Assembly: GCA_963759545.1 (NCBI GenBank)
Contig: CAVXAB010000021.1
Location: forward strand, 134,263-198,262
DNA length: 64,000 bases
From: Trebonia sp963759545
GTDB taxonomy: Bacteria > Actinomycetota > Actinomycetes > Streptosporangiales > Streptosporangiaceae
Direction of reading: 5' to 3'
Position numbers and translations under genes: made by a program. Below the pieces are notes generated by a model. The model worked only from the letters and a program-made list of their open reading frames with translations. It was not told where the DNA came from and searched no databases. Every line of letters begins with the position of its first letter. Position 1 is the first letter of the stretch. Positions 19,097 through 28,305 of this stretch are shown piece after piece.

Positions 19097-19268
19097 AGCT
19101 GCAAGCGTGCCACACGACCATGGCCGCGGTTCGCCGACTGATGTGCACACCGGCTGAGAATTCACTATGAATCCGCTAAGATCTGACTAACGTTTGGACC
19201 GGGAAAACCGGGCGCCCGCTGGTCGCGCCGCGCTAGCCCGCGGTGACAACCGGCAGGGGAGCGCCGAG

Positions 19269-19274
19269 TAGACT
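19269..19274 (+). promoter_or_regulatory. -10 box TAGACT before leader ORF
   Basis: TAGACT lies 8 nt before ATG 19283, implying an mRNA that begins at or within a base or two of the 13-codon leader ORF. Confidence 0.4.
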
Positions 19275-19282
19275 CGGCCAAC

Positions 19283-19324
19283 ATGGACGACGTCGCCGCG
19301 GTTGAGCAGCGAGCTCAGCTGTGA
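19283..19324 (+). CDS. 13-aa leaderless leader ORF coupled to folP2
   Basis: MDDVAAVEQRAQL, stop TGA overlapping the folP2 GTG as GTGA (19321-19324). The preceding -10 box suggests ribosomes load on this ATG and re-initiate at folP2, which otherwise has no ribosome site. The peptide itself need not be functional. Confidence 0.4.
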   Translation: MDDVAAVEQRAQL

Positions 19325-20268
19325 GTCCTTTTTTTTCTGATAGTGCTGGTCAGTCAGATCGCCAGGGCGAAGGGCAGAACACCACCGGCTCAATGAGGAC
19401 GCCGGGGCCGCTGCGGCTTGGCGGGCGCGAGTTCGCAGTCGAACGGCCGCTGGTGATGGCGATCGTCAACCGGACACCCGATTCGTTCTACCGGCCGGGC
19501 CTGACCTGGGATGAAAGCGCTGCGCTCGAGCGCGTCCACGCCGTGGTCGCTGAGGGGGCGGACATCCTCGACGTCGGCGGCGTGCCGGCCAAGCCGGGCG
19601 TCGAAGTGACGGTGGCCGAGGAGATCCGCCGCGTCGTCCCGTTCATCGAGCGGGTCCGCGCCGCCTACCCTGACCTGGTCATCAGCGCGGACACCTGGCG
19701 GCACGAGCCGGCCAGGGCGATGTGCGCCGCGGGCGCGGACCTGATCAACGACACCTGGTCCGCCTGGGACCCGGCCCTCGCCGAGGTCGCCGCCGAGTTC
19801 GGGGCCGGCCTGGTGTGCTCGCACGCCGGCCTGCTGACGCCGCGCACCCGCCCGCACCGCCCGGCCTTCGCCGACGTGGTGGCCGACGTCCTTGACCGGG
19901 TACTGCTGCTCGCCGAGCGGGCGGTGAAGGCGGGCGTCGACGCCGACAGGATCGTCATCGATCCCGCGCACGACTTCGGCAAGAACACCTGGCAGTCGCT
20001 TGAGATCACCGCGCGCTTGTCCGAGTTGACCGCCACCGGCTGGCCGGTGCTCCTGTCCGCGTCGCACAAGGACTTCGTGGGGGAGACCCTCGGCGCCGGG
20101 GTGGATGACCGCCTGGCGGGCACGCTCGCCGTGACCGCGGTGGGCGCCTGGCTCGGCGTCAGGGTCTTCCGCGCGCACGACGTCAGGGAGACGCGGCAGG
20201 CCCTGGACATGGTCGCATCGATCAAGGGCGACCGCCCGCCCTCCCGCACCGTGCGAGGCCTGGCATGA
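19321..20268 (+). CDS. folP2: Dihydropteroate synthase homologue FolP2
   Basis: 315 residues. The pterin-site motif reads VMAIVNRTPDSFYRPG, with Arg where true DHPS has Val/Met, as in mycobacterial FolP2. Further FolP2 signatures are GADLINDTW, VIDPAHDFGKNTW, SHKDFVGETLG and the C-terminal RPPSRTVRGLA. Mycobacterial FolP2 lacks demonstrated DHPS activity, so this is probably not the folate enzyme. GTG 19321 is chosen for its GTGA overlap with the leader ORF; ATG 19393 is an in-frame alternative. Its stop overlaps (ATGA) an 18-codon frame leading to the LigB-like gene. Confidence 0.88.
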   Translation: MSPFFSDSAGQSDRQGEGQNTTGSMRTPGPLRLGGREFAVERPLVMAIVNRTPDSFYRPGLTWDESAALERVHAVVAEGADILDVGGVPAKPGVEVTVAEEIRRVVPFIERVRAAYPDLVISADTWRHEPARAMCAAGADLINDTWSAWDPALAEVAAEFGAGLVCSHAGLLTPRTRPHRPAFADVVADVLDRVLLLAERAVKAGVDADRIVIDPAHDFGKNTWQSLEITARLSELTATGWPVLLSASHKDFVGETLGAGVDDRLAGTLAVTAVGAWLGVRVFRAHDVRETRQALDMVASIKGDRPPSRTVRGLA

Positions 20269-20321
20269 CCGCCGCGTCGATCGTCGTGCCTGCCACGGTG
20301 GCCAAGGACGGGACGCCGTGA
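20265..20321 (+). CDS. 18-aa bridging ORF between folP2 and LigB-like gene
   Basis: ATG 20265 overlaps the folP2 stop (ATGA) and its TGA overlaps the next GTG (GTGA, 20318-20321). The peptide starts MTAASIVVPATV. Either a translational bridge or the remnant of a deleted gene. Confidence 0.35.
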   Translation: MTAASIVVPATVAKDGTP

Positions 20322-21094
20322 TCGTCGCCGCGGCGATCTGCCCGTCACCGCCGCTCCTCGCCGCCGAACTGACCGGCCAGGCCGACATCCTGCCCGAGCT
20401 CCGCGCCGCCTGCGCGGCCGCGGTGGCCCGGCTCCTCGCCGCCGCCCCCGACGTGGTGGCCGTGGTCGGGCCCGCGGAGACGACCGGCCCCTGGGACCCG
20501 GCTGGCCAGCTTGGCCTGGCCTCCTTCGCCCCCGCCCTGGGCCAAGGGCGCCCCCTCGCCGATAACAGCAAGAAGCGTGACGCCGGGCCCCTAGTCGCCG
20601 CACCGCCCTTGCCGCTCGCGCTCGGCATCGGCGCGCTGCTTCTCGACCAGGCCGGCTACACCGGACCGCGGACGCTCGACGGAATCGCCGAAGACGAGCC
20701 CGCGGCCACCTGCCTCGCCCTCGGCCGGCGGCTCGCGGCGTCCGCCCGGCGGGTCGCGCTGCTCGCCGTGGGCGACGGCACCGCCCGCCGCTCCGCATCC
20801 GCCCCCGGCTACCTGGACGAACGCGCCGCGCCGTTCGACGAGGCGGTAGAGCGCGCGGTTCGCGACGGCGACCTGCCCGCGATCGCCGCCCTTGACCCGG
20901 CCCTCGCCGCCGCCCTGCTCGCCGCCGGCCGCCCCGCCTGGCAGGCCCTGGCCGGCGCGCTATCCGCCACGGATCCCCGAGCCGCCGGCCTGCGGCCCAC
21001 CGATCACTCCGCCGCAGGCCGTCCGCAAACAGCGATCTTGTACTCCGACGCCCCGCTCGGCGTCGCCTACCTCGTCGCCACCCTCATCCCCTAA
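20318..21094 (+). CDS. Class III extradiol dioxygenase LigB-like protein
   Basis: 258 residues. N-terminal AAAICPSPPLLAAELTGQAD and DVVAVVGPAETTGPW follow the LigB/extradiol type III fold found as a conserved actinobacterial hypothetical; SVGDGTARRS-like AVGDGTARRSASAPGYLDER is the family's C-terminal signature. The His ligands of true dioxygenases are poorly kept, so catalysis is doubtful. Residues ~80-90 (PLADNSKKRD) look like an insertion and share a 16-bp DNA word with the end of the MmcQ-like gene. Downstream 21095-21308 holds no gene. Confidence 0.65.
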   Translation: MIVAAAICPSPPLLAAELTGQADILPELRAACAAAVARLLAAAPDVVAVVGPAETTGPWDPAGQLGLASFAPALGQGRPLADNSKKRDAGPLVAAPPLPLALGIGALLLDQAGYTGPRTLDGIAEDEPAATCLALGRRLAASARRVALLAVGDGTARRSASAPGYLDERAAPFDEAVERAVRDGDLPAIAALDPALAAALLAAGRPAWQALAGALSATDPRAAGLRPTDHSAAGRPQTAILYSDAPLGVAYLVATLIP

Positions 21095-21308
21095 CCCGCA
21101 CCCACCTCCCTAAGTCGCCACCCCTCACTGCCTGCACCCACCTCCCCTAATAGGACAAAGAGGGCACGTCGCTCACGGCACCGTTCCCCAAAAGCTCTCG
21201 TGACGCACAATGCCGTTGGCTAAGGCGCTCCCCGCCTCCGCACCGGCCCGCGCGGGCCCGCGCCTGCCCGTTTCGTCCGGGTTGTCCCGGCGGCGCCGCG
21301 GCCAGGCC

Positions 21309-21356
21309 CATGATCATGTGGATTGTGCAGCTTATTAGCTGCAGAATCCCACATGA
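21309..21356. repeat. Dispersed palindrome, copy A
   Basis: Starts CATGATCATGTGGATT, centre GCAGCT-TATT-AGCTGC (21327-21342), ends AATCCCACATGA. When copy B (32317-32368) is read on the opposite strand, about 40 of 46 positions agree. The LuxR stop codon lies in the loop. A REP-like or regulatory palindrome. Confidence 0.8.
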
Positions 21357-24004
21357 AAAGCGAAATCCTGCACGATCACGCCGCGCCCGGCGCGCAGGCG
21401 CCGCGCGCCCGCGAAGGCCCGCGCCCGGCCCTGGCCCAGAACTCCCTGAACGACCCCCAACGCCGCGACCGGCGACTTCGCGCCGAATGCCGAGCAAAAC
21501 AAAACACGGCGACTCCCGCAAGAGCAAGAGCAAGAACAAGAACCGAAGCGGCCTAGACCCAGGCGGCGCGTGCTCGCGGGAGCCTGGTCCTGGAGCAGCA
21601 CGGTGAGCTGGACGCGGGAGGAGATCTCCAGCTTGCTGAAGATGTGCTCCACGTGCGCGTCGACGGTCCGCTTGGAGATGAACAGCCGCGTGGCGATCTC
21701 GCGGTTGGACAGCCCGCTCGCCACGAGCTCCGCGATCTCCCGCTCGCGCCTGGTCAGCAGGCCAGGTGCGGCGACGCTGCCGACGGCCGCGACCGGATCG
21801 CCCGCGGCGTCGCCGCCCCGCGGGCCCGACGCCTCGCCGAGCTCGTAGGCGGCCTCCCTGACCACGGCGTCCAGGTCGAGCGCGGCGCCGTGCGCGTAGG
21901 CGGCGGTGAACCGCCGCTCGCCGAGCGCCCTGCGGGCCACCTTGACCGTGCGCTGCCGTGACTCCTCCATGAGGGCCACCCCGCTCAGCCGCCGCCCGGT
22001 GCGGTTCCACAGCTGGTCAGCCGCGCCGATCAGCCACGCGGTGCGCTCGTATTGCTCGCGCCGCGCGGCCAGCCAGGCCAGCGCCTCGACCGCGTACGCC
22101 GTCCCGACGACGTCGCGGAGCTCGTGCTTAGCGGTCAGCGCGCGGCACAGCGCCTTGGCTGACGCGTGTTCCCTGCCTGGACGTTGCGCGAGCGCGAGCC
22201 CGGAGACCAGGTACAGGTACCCGCTGACCCACCGCTCTCCGCCGGCCCTCGCTGACTTCGACTGGCCAAGCAGCGCGAGGCCACGGTCGGAACGCTCGAT
22301 GGCCTCGTCAACATTTCCCGTCATTTGGTACAGGTGCGCGAGCTGCGCCTCAAGTCCGGCGACCCCGATCCGGTCGCCGCAGGCCACCAGGCGCTGCCGT
22401 GCGGTCTCCGCGGCGGCAAGCGCCTCCGCGTGCTGGCCGGTGAAGGTGAGCGCCAGGTTGAGGTACAGGTAGCCGCGGCCGGCGAGTTCCGCGCCGTGTT
22501 CCGCGGCCTCGGCCAGCCTGATGGACTCGTTGATGTCGGCGACAGCCGTGGCCAGGTCGCCCTGGAGGGTGGCCAGGCGACCGCGGGCCCCGAGCGCCCA
22601 TGCGCGTTCCCGCGCCGGCTCAGGGAACAGGTCGGCCACCCTGCCCAGCCACTGCCTGCCCTCGTCGAGCAGCCCGGAGATCTGCCAGTAGCCGCACAGG
22701 CGAACGGCGAGATCCGCGCCGAGCCGCCATCGCTCAAGGACGGCAGCGGGCGCGGGGGCCGGCGGTTCCTGCGCGCCGAGCGCGTGGCTGAGCACCGCGC
22801 GGATGTTCTCGTAATCCCGGTGCAGAGCGCGGGAGGCCGCCACCTGATTCACTTCGGTCCCGTCACCCGGCCTGCCGTCATGAAGACGGGTGCTGCCACG
22901 GAACCGCTCGTCGAATTCCCTGGCCATGGCGACGCAACGGGTGGCGAGACGGTCGAGGAAGGGCTCGGGCCCGCTCGTCTCCGCGAGCCGGTCCGCCCCG
23001 AACTCACGCAGCGCGGCGAGCAGCCGGTACCTGGACGGGTCGGCGGCGTCCCGCAGGACCACGGACTTGTCGACCAGGCCGACCAGGGCGTGGACGATCT
23101 CCGACTGCGGCAGGGCGTCGTCCGCGCACACCTGCTCGGCGCCCCGCACGTCGAAGGTCCCCGCGAATACGGAGAGGCGCTCCCACAGTGCCTGCTCGGG
23201 CGGCGTGCACAGCCGGTAGCTCCACTCCACCGCGGCGCGCAGGGTCTGGTGCCTGGGACTGGTGCCGCGGCGGCTGACCGTCAGCATCCTGATCCCGGAT
23301 TCCAGCTGGCTGGCCAGCTCGGCGAGCGGCAGCGCGCGCAGCCGCACGGCGGCGAGCTCGATCGCGAGCGGGATGCCGTCGAGGCGCTGGCACAGCCGCA
23401 CGACGTCCGCCCGGTTCTGCGGCGTGACGGTGAACCCGGGGACTACCGCCGCCGCGCGCTGTGCGAACAGGTCCGTCGCGTCATCCTCGGCGGGCAACGG
23501 GGGCAGCGGGAAGGCATGCTCCCCCTGGGCGTCGAGCGGCTGCCGGCTGGTGGCGAGCAAGGTCACACCGGGAGCGGCGCGCAGCACGGTGTCGGCGAAG
23601 GCCGCGCAGGCGTCAACCAGGTGCTCGCACGTGTCGAGGACGAGCAGCAGCCTCTTGTCGCGCACGTAGCCGAGGAGGGCCGCGCCCGGTGCCGCGTCAT
23701 CCTCGTCAGGCAGGCCGAGCACGGCGGCGACGGTGGGCACGAGCAGGTCAGGATCGCTGATCCCGGCCAGGTCGGCGAGCCAGACGCCATCGGTGAACTG
23801 GTCCGCCGCGAGCGCCGCGGCGCGCAGGCTGAGCCTTGTCTTACCCACGCCCGCCGGGCCGACGACCGTCACCATGCGAGCGGTCCCGAGCAGCGCCGTG
23901 ATTCCGGCGAGCTCAATCGTCCGACCGACGAAACTGGTTGCCTCCGCGGGCAGGCCAAGCCGTCGCGGGCCGGTGACCTGGCCTCGGCTGACGACAAGGA
24001 CCAT
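21335..24004 (-). CDS. LuxR-family ATPase regulator (LAL-like)
   Basis: 889 residues. N-terminal NB-ARC-type ATPase: Walker A VVGPAGVGKTRLSLRAA (~residues 47-63), LLLVLDTCEHLVDACA (Walker B) and LLATSRQPLDAQGEHAFPL. A helical/TPR-like middle follows (~400-720), and a LuxR helix-turn-helix at ~750-805 (LTRREREIAELVASGLSNRE; then RTVDAHVEHIFSKL). The last ~75 residues (SCSCSCSC and onward) are low-complexity, have no counterpart in the family and run into the dispersed palindrome, so the natural stop may have been lost. ATG 24004 follows GAGG. Divergent from a thiolase and may control it. Confidence 0.88.
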   Translation of the reverse strand: MVLVVSRGQVTGPRRLGLPAEATSFVGRTIELAGITALLGTARMVTVVGPAGVGKTRLSLRAAALAADQFTDGVWLADLAGISDPDLLVPTVAAVLGLPDEDDAAPGAALLGYVRDKRLLLVLDTCEHLVDACAAFADTVLRAAPGVTLLATSRQPLDAQGEHAFPLPPLPAEDDATDLFAQRAAAVVPGFTVTPQNRADVVRLCQRLDGIPLAIELAAVRLRALPLAELASQLESGIRMLTVSRRGTSPRHQTLRAAVEWSYRLCTPPEQALWERLSVFAGTFDVRGAEQVCADDALPQSEIVHALVGLVDKSVVLRDAADPSRYRLLAALREFGADRLAETSGPEPFLDRLATRCVAMAREFDERFRGSTRLHDGRPGDGTEVNQVAASRALHRDYENIRAVLSHALGAQEPPAPAPAAVLERWRLGADLAVRLCGYWQISGLLDEGRQWLGRVADLFPEPARERAWALGARGRLATLQGDLATAVADINESIRLAEAAEHGAELAGRGYLYLNLALTFTGQHAEALAAAETARQRLVACGDRIGVAGLEAQLAHLYQMTGNVDEAIERSDRGLALLGQSKSARAGGERWVSGYLYLVSGLALAQRPGREHASAKALCRALTAKHELRDVVGTAYAVEALAWLAARREQYERTAWLIGAADQLWNRTGRRLSGVALMEESRQRTVKVARRALGERRFTAAYAHGAALDLDAVVREAAYELGEASGPRGGDAAGDPVAAVGSVAAPGLLTRREREIAELVASGLSNREIATRLFISKRTVDAHVEHIFSKLEISSRVQLTVLLQDQAPASTRRLGLGRFGSCSCSCSCGSRRVLFCSAFGAKSPVAALGVVQGVLGQGRARAFAGARRLRAGRGVIVQDFAFHVGFCS

Positions 24005-24056
24005 GGTTACCTCACGGATCTAAGGGATGCGGCCACCATAACACCGGGTCGCCCAT

Positions 24057-24072
24057 CGTTGCACATGCAACG
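24057..24072. promoter_or_regulatory. Dyad between LuxR and thiolase genes
   Basis: CGTTGC-ACAT-GCAACG, perfect 6-bp arms, followed by a CCCGCG-TTTT-CGCGGG hairpin (24085-24100). Placement in the divergent promoter region suggests an operator. Confidence 0.4.
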
Positions 24073-24182
24073 CTGTTCATGCCGCCCGCGTTTTCGCGGG
24101 TAATCCGGTCCCGGCTTGAAATGGGCAAACCCGTCCTGACGTGGTAGTCAAGAGGAAGAACTCGATGTTGAGGAGGGGCGCC

Positions 24183-25337
24183 ATGCGCGACGCGGTGATC
24201 GTGGCGGCGGTTCGGACGCCAGTGGGCAAGCGGAACGGCGCCCTGGCCGGAGTTCACCCGGTGGACCTGTCGGCGCACGTGCTGAACGCGGTCGCCGAGC
24301 GCGCCGGGCTGGCGGACCCGGCCGAGGTCGACGACGTGGTCTGGGGCTGCGTCAGCCAGGTGGGCGAGCAGACCTTCGACATCGCCCGCAACGCCGTCCT
24401 CGCCGCCGGCTGGCCGCAGTCGGTGCCTGGCGTCACCGTCGACCGCCAGTGCGGATCGAGTCAGCAGTCCGTCCACTTCGCCGCGGCGGGCCTGGTCAGC
24501 GGCCAGTACGACGTGGTCGTGGCCGGCGGCGTCGAGTCGATGAGCCGGGTACCGATGGGCTCGTCGATCGGCCCCAACCGGGTGAACCCCTCCGGCTCCG
24601 GGCTTGAGACCGTCTTCCACGGCGTCGCGCCCAACCAGGGGATCAGCGCCGAGATGATCGCCGAACGGTGGGGACTGACCCGCGCCCAGCTGGATGAGTA
24701 CTCGGTCGCATCGCACGAGAAGGCAGCCGCCGCGATCGACGGTGGCCGCTTCACCGCGCAGATCACCCCGGTGAAGCTTGAGGACGGCACCGTCGTCGAC
24801 ACCGACGAGGGCGTCCGCCGCGGCAGCTCGGTCGAGAGCCTCGCCAAGCTCAAGCCGGCCTTCCGGCCGGACGGCGTGATCCACGCCGGCAACAGCTCGC
24901 AGATCAGCGACGGTGCCGCCGCGCTGCTCATGACGACGAGCGAGAAGGCAGCCGAGCTCGGCCTCACCCCGGTCGCCCGGGTGCACACCGCCGTCCTCGC
25001 CGCCGACGACCCGGTCGTCATGCTGACCGCCCCGATCCCCGCCACGCGCAAGGCCTTGGCGAAGAGCGGCCTGAGCCTGGCTGACATCGGCGTCTTCGAG
25101 GTCAACGAGGCGTTCGCCCCGGTACCGCTCGCCTGGCTCGCCGAAATCGGCGCCGACCCGGCGAAGCTCAACCCGAACGGCGGCGCGATCGCCCTCGGCC
25201 ACCCCCTCGGCGGAAGCGGCGCCCGCCTGATGACGACCCTGGTCCACCACATGCGCGACAACGGCATCCGCTACGGCCTGCAGACCATGTGCGAGGGCGG
25301 CGGCCAGGCCAACGCCACCATCCTCGAACTCCTGTAA
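24183..25337 (+). CDS. Thiolase (acetyl-CoA acetyltransferase)
   Basis: 384 residues, complete thiolase fold. The nucleophile Cys lies in DRQCGSSQQSV (~residue 90), the His in VNEAFAPVPLAWL plus GHPLGGSGARL, and the second Cys in CEGGGQANA. NSSQISDGAAA is also canonical. Cleaves or forms 3-ketoacyl-CoA; the tight FadA-like sequence fits degradative beta-oxidation of fatty acids or sterol side chains, but the exact substrate is open. ATG 24183 has GGAGG at good spacing (upstream in-frame ATGs lack one). Divergent from the LuxR ATPase. Confidence 0.9.
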   Translation: MRDAVIVAAVRTPVGKRNGALAGVHPVDLSAHVLNAVAERAGLADPAEVDDVVWGCVSQVGEQTFDIARNAVLAAGWPQSVPGVTVDRQCGSSQQSVHFAAAGLVSGQYDVVVAGGVESMSRVPMGSSIGPNRVNPSGSGLETVFHGVAPNQGISAEMIAERWGLTRAQLDEYSVASHEKAAAAIDGGRFTAQITPVKLEDGTVVDTDEGVRRGSSVESLAKLKPAFRPDGVIHAGNSSQISDGAAALLMTTSEKAAELGLTPVARVHTAVLAADDPVVMLTAPIPATRKALAKSGLSLADIGVFEVNEAFAPVPLAWLAEIGADPAKLNPNGGAIALGHPLGGSGARLMTTLVHHMRDNGIRYGLQTMCEGGGQANATILELL

Positions 25338-25549
25338 AAAGCCAGAGACCAAAACCAGGATCGCACCGAACGACTGCGGCTGACTCCCCGCGCGCCACCA
25401 GCCTGCCTGCCGCCTTCTCGGCTCGCCCCGTGGTTCCCTGCATGCGATAGCGTCTTCGTGACGTGAGCGCATGAAAACGTAGAGTATTGGCCTCGGCGAG
25501 GTTAGAGTCGACCGGTCTAGCGAGCTGGCGCGGTGTCAGGGAGGGCACG

Positions 25550-25990
25550 ATGGCGACCGGACTTCAGTGGATCAGGGAAGACGCCCCGCGGTGGGACGCG
25601 GACAAGCAGCGGCTCTTCGGCCCGGCGGAACTCGCGGCGACCGCCCTGACCCCGCCCGCGCCCGGTGCCCCGGTCGCCGACGAGTGGTGGCACGTCGCCG
25701 ACGCGGCCGGGGTCATCGTGGGCTACGGCTGGCTTGACTCCGAGTGGGGCGACGCGGAGGTGATGTTCCTCGTCGCCCCTGACCGGCGCGGGGAGGGGAT
25801 CGGTGAGTTCACCATCGACCACCTCGAAGGGGAGGCAGCCGCCCGCGGCCTGAACTACATCTACAACGTCGTCCCCGCGACCAGCCCCAACCCGGGGTGG
25901 GTCACCGCCTGGCTCACCGGCCACGGCTTCGTCGCCGGCGACGGCGACCTGCGCCGCCGCGTCCGCGAGGGCGCCCCAAGCCCTCAGTGA
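25550..25990 (+). CDS. GNAT-family acetyltransferase
   Basis: 146 residues. The acetyl-CoA loop VAPDRRGEGIGEFTIDHLE carries the R/Q-x-x-G-x-G/A motif, preceded by the beta strand AEVMFL. Small single-domain GNAT with unknown acceptor. ATG 25550 follows GGGAGGGC. Convergent with the Nramp-type gene, stops overlapping by 7 bp. Confidence 0.8.
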   Translation: MATGLQWIREDAPRWDADKQRLFGPAELAATALTPPAPGAPVADEWWHVADAAGVIVGYGWLDSEWGDAEVMFLVAPDRRGEGIGEFTIDHLEGEAAARGLNYIYNVVPATSPNPGWVTAWLTGHGFVAGDGDLRRRVREGAPSPQ

Positions 25991-27779
25991 CCGAGCGCGG
26001 TCTCGACGATCTTGACGATCACCATGATCATCGCGATCGCGAGGTAGCCGCGCAGGCCGAGCAGGCCGATCCGGCGGGCACCCCTGATCACCGGCGTCGG
26101 CAGCTCGCTCAGCGGCGGCATCCGCCACGACAGCTTGTCCGCCGGCCCGGGCGCCGCGTCCGTCGCCGCCTCAGCCGCGGCTTCGACGTCGGCCCCGGCC
26201 CGCGGCGCGTCGGTCAGCCCGCCGACCGCCGCCAGCTCGGCGGTCCCCAGCTCAGCGGCCTCGGCCAGCTCCGCCACCTCGGTGAGCACGGCGGCCTCGG
26301 CCAGCGCGGCCGTCCGCGCCGACCGCCTTGCGTGTACCAGCGCGAATCCGCCGCCTGCGACCGCCACGACCGCGCATCCCGCCATGATCGCGAAGATGGC
26401 AGAAGCGGTGATCGCCGGGAACATCACCGAGGCGGTCAGCACGATCGACAGCGTGATCAGCACCGCGATCACCGCGCCGGTGAACGCGTTGGTCTTCGCC
26501 GTGTTGACCCAGGGGCCGAGCACGGCCCGGTCGTTGCAGAGCATGAGCAGGAACACCGTGGCGGCGGGCAGCAGCACGCCCGCGAGGACCTGAACGCCCT
26601 CGGTGATCAGCCCGAGCGGGGAGCCGGGCAGGAGCACGATGACCGCGGCACCGCAGATCAGCGCGGCGTACAGGGCGTAGAACCCCTTGGCCTGCCCGAC
26701 GCCGCGGTGCAGCGAGTGCTTCATGCCGAGGACGTCGCCGATCGCGTAGGCCGAGGACAGCGAGACGGCGAAGGCGCCGATGACCGCCGCGTCGAGCAGC
26801 GCGACGGCGAACAGCGCGCCGGCCACGTGCCCGGCGTAGGCGGCGATGCCGCGCGCCAGCCCGGCCGAGTCGGTGAACTGGGCGCCTGAGTGCGCGAAGG
26901 CGACGGCGGTGGTGCCCATCAGCGCGGCGGCACCGACGACCACGATGACGATGCCGATCCAGAGGTCGGCCTTCTCGTACTTCATGAACCGGGGGGTGAT
27001 CCGCTTGTCGATCACGTACGACTGCTGGAAGAAGAGCTGCCACGGCGCGATCGTGGTGCCGACGATGCCGATCACCAGCAGCATGACCGCGGCCATGCCG
27101 CCCGTTGCGGCACGCCGCCTGGCAGGCCCGGCGTGGTGAACCCGGTCGCCATGGAGGAGGCGGACGGGTGCGCCATCAGGTACAGCGGCACGAGCAGCAG
27201 CGAGCCGATGCAGAAGAACATCGCGATCCGCTCGAACGCGCGGAATGAGCCGGTGAACGCGGTCGAGATGATGATTCCGGCCGCGAACACCACCGCGAGG
27301 ACCTTGGGCACGCCGAGGTAGCCTGCCGCCAGCGTGATCCCGATGAACTCGGTGACGATCGTCAGCCCGTTGAGCAGGAACAGGTCGATGACCTCGAAGG
27401 TTCCCCAGAACTTACCGAACCGCGACAGGATCAGCCGGGCGTGCCCGACCCCGGTGACCGCGCCGAGGCGGAGCACCATCTCCTGGTTCACGTACAGCAC
27501 CGGGATCAGCAGCAGCAGCGTCCACAGCAGCTTCGTGCCGTAGACCTGGCCGGCCTGCCCGTAGGTGGAGAACGCGCCGGCGTCGTTATCGCCGACCATG
27601 ACGATCAGGCCGGGGCCGACGACCGCGAGCAGCGTCTTGAACTTCGCCGACAGCGTCGTCCGGGCGGCATGGTCATCGAGCCTGATCGTGCCGAGGGCGC
27701 CGCGGATGTCACCGACGTGCGCCTCGTCAAGCACCGCGGAACGGGCGGTGCCTGTCACCTCAACATCAACTGCAGTCAC
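25984..27779 (-). CDS. Nramp-type divalent metal (Mg2+/Mn2+) transporter, apparent frameshift near 27095
   Basis: About 598 residues if joined. The first frame gives the N-terminus with GPGLIVMVGDNDAGAFSTY, where DNDAG replaces the DPGN metal site of Mn transporters, as in NRMT-like Mg2+ carriers. The second frame resumes at MAAVMLLVIGIVGTTIAPWQ and supplies the remaining TM helices, an acidic/Ala-rich cytoplasmic insert and two last TMs. One indel joins them. GTG 27779 follows AGAGG. A 370-nt leader with an M-box riboswitch precedes it, supporting Mg2+ uptake as the role. Stop overlaps the convergent GNAT gene. Confidence 0.82.
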
Positions 27780-27862
27780 TGGAGTTCACCTCTTTCGCGC
27801 TTTCACTCAAGCGGGATCGAGGCACACGCGCACGCAGCGAAGGATCGCAGGCGCCTGTCAGG

Positions 27863-27892
27863 CGAGATATCCCGATTTATCGGGATATCTCG
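27863..27892. promoter_or_regulatory. Perfect 14-bp inverted repeat in transporter leader
   Basis: CGAGATATCCCGAT-TT-ATCGGGATATCTCG: 14 perfect base pairs with a 2-nt loop, 84 nt upstream of the transporter start. No T-run follows, so it is more likely a repressor operator, or an RNA hairpin that hides or spaces the start, than a terminator. Confidence 0.5.
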
Positions 27893-28085
27893 TCAACACA
27901 GACGGCTGACCGTCACGCCCTGCAGCGGGCGGGCGATCGAACGAGTCAAGGCAACAGTTGCGTCAGCGTGTGCCTGGGACAAGCAGGAACAGCGGCGGGA
28001 AGGGCCGACTTCGGCCCGGACTATCAGAGTCCATCGCACGCCTCCCTTCGTCCGCGGCGCTCGCGCACGCCAGCACAATGACACC

Positions 28086-28131
28086 AGCCAAGAGAAACCG
28101 TCCATGACGGTGGCAGGGATGCATCCCTGCC
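28086..28131 (-). terminator. Riboswitch expression platform (hairpins plus U-rich run)
   Basis: Just 3' of the M-box on the minus strand: a perfect 20-bp palindrome GGCAGGGATGCATCCCTGCC (28112-28131), then ACCGTC-ATG-GACGGT (28097-28111) followed by TTTCTCTT. The second hairpin with its U-rich tail looks like an intrinsic terminator. Confidence 0.5.
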
Positions 28132-28147
28132 AGCCAGGAGGTCACCT

Positions 28148-28305
28148 CTCTCGTAAGAGCTTTGGCACTCCACGGCGTAGCGATGCTGCGCAGCCACTTG
28201 GCCTGTCCCCTTAGGCCGGGGAGAGGTGTCCTGATCCGGAGCGTCTCTCGACGGTTGGGATCAGTGGCCTATGTCCGTGAAGACGCCTCACCGAACGAGG
28301 TGTCT
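28148..28305 (-). promoter_or_regulatory. M-box (ykoK) Mg2+ riboswitch
   Basis: Read on the minus strand, conserved M-box blocks occur in order: GGTGAGGCG (28284-28292), CACGGACATAGGCCACTG (28262-28279), CGTCGAGAGACGC, a CCGGCCTAAGGGGACAGGCC arm, and GTGCCAAAGCTCTTACGAG (28150-28168). A TTGACA -35-like element lies upstream (28345-28350). Known M-box RNAs bind several Mg2+ and shut off Mg2+ transporter genes. Here it precedes the Nramp-type transporter, with a terminator-like platform after it. Confidence 0.9.

Noticed and set aside
19321..20268. Calling this gene the folate enzyme FolP1
   Set aside because: The NRTPDSFY pterin-site variant and VRGLA ending match FolP2, which is not an established dihydropteroate synthase.
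22325..24103. 592-codon open frame antisense to the LuxR ATPase gene
   Set aside because: Gly/Arg/Val/Asp-rich shadow of a high-GC gene; no family motifs, and the opposite strand has complete Walker and LuxR motifs.
27863..27892. Rho-independent terminator in the transporter leader
   Set aside because: The 14-bp inverted repeat has no following U-run on either strand; more likely an operator or start-proximal hairpin.
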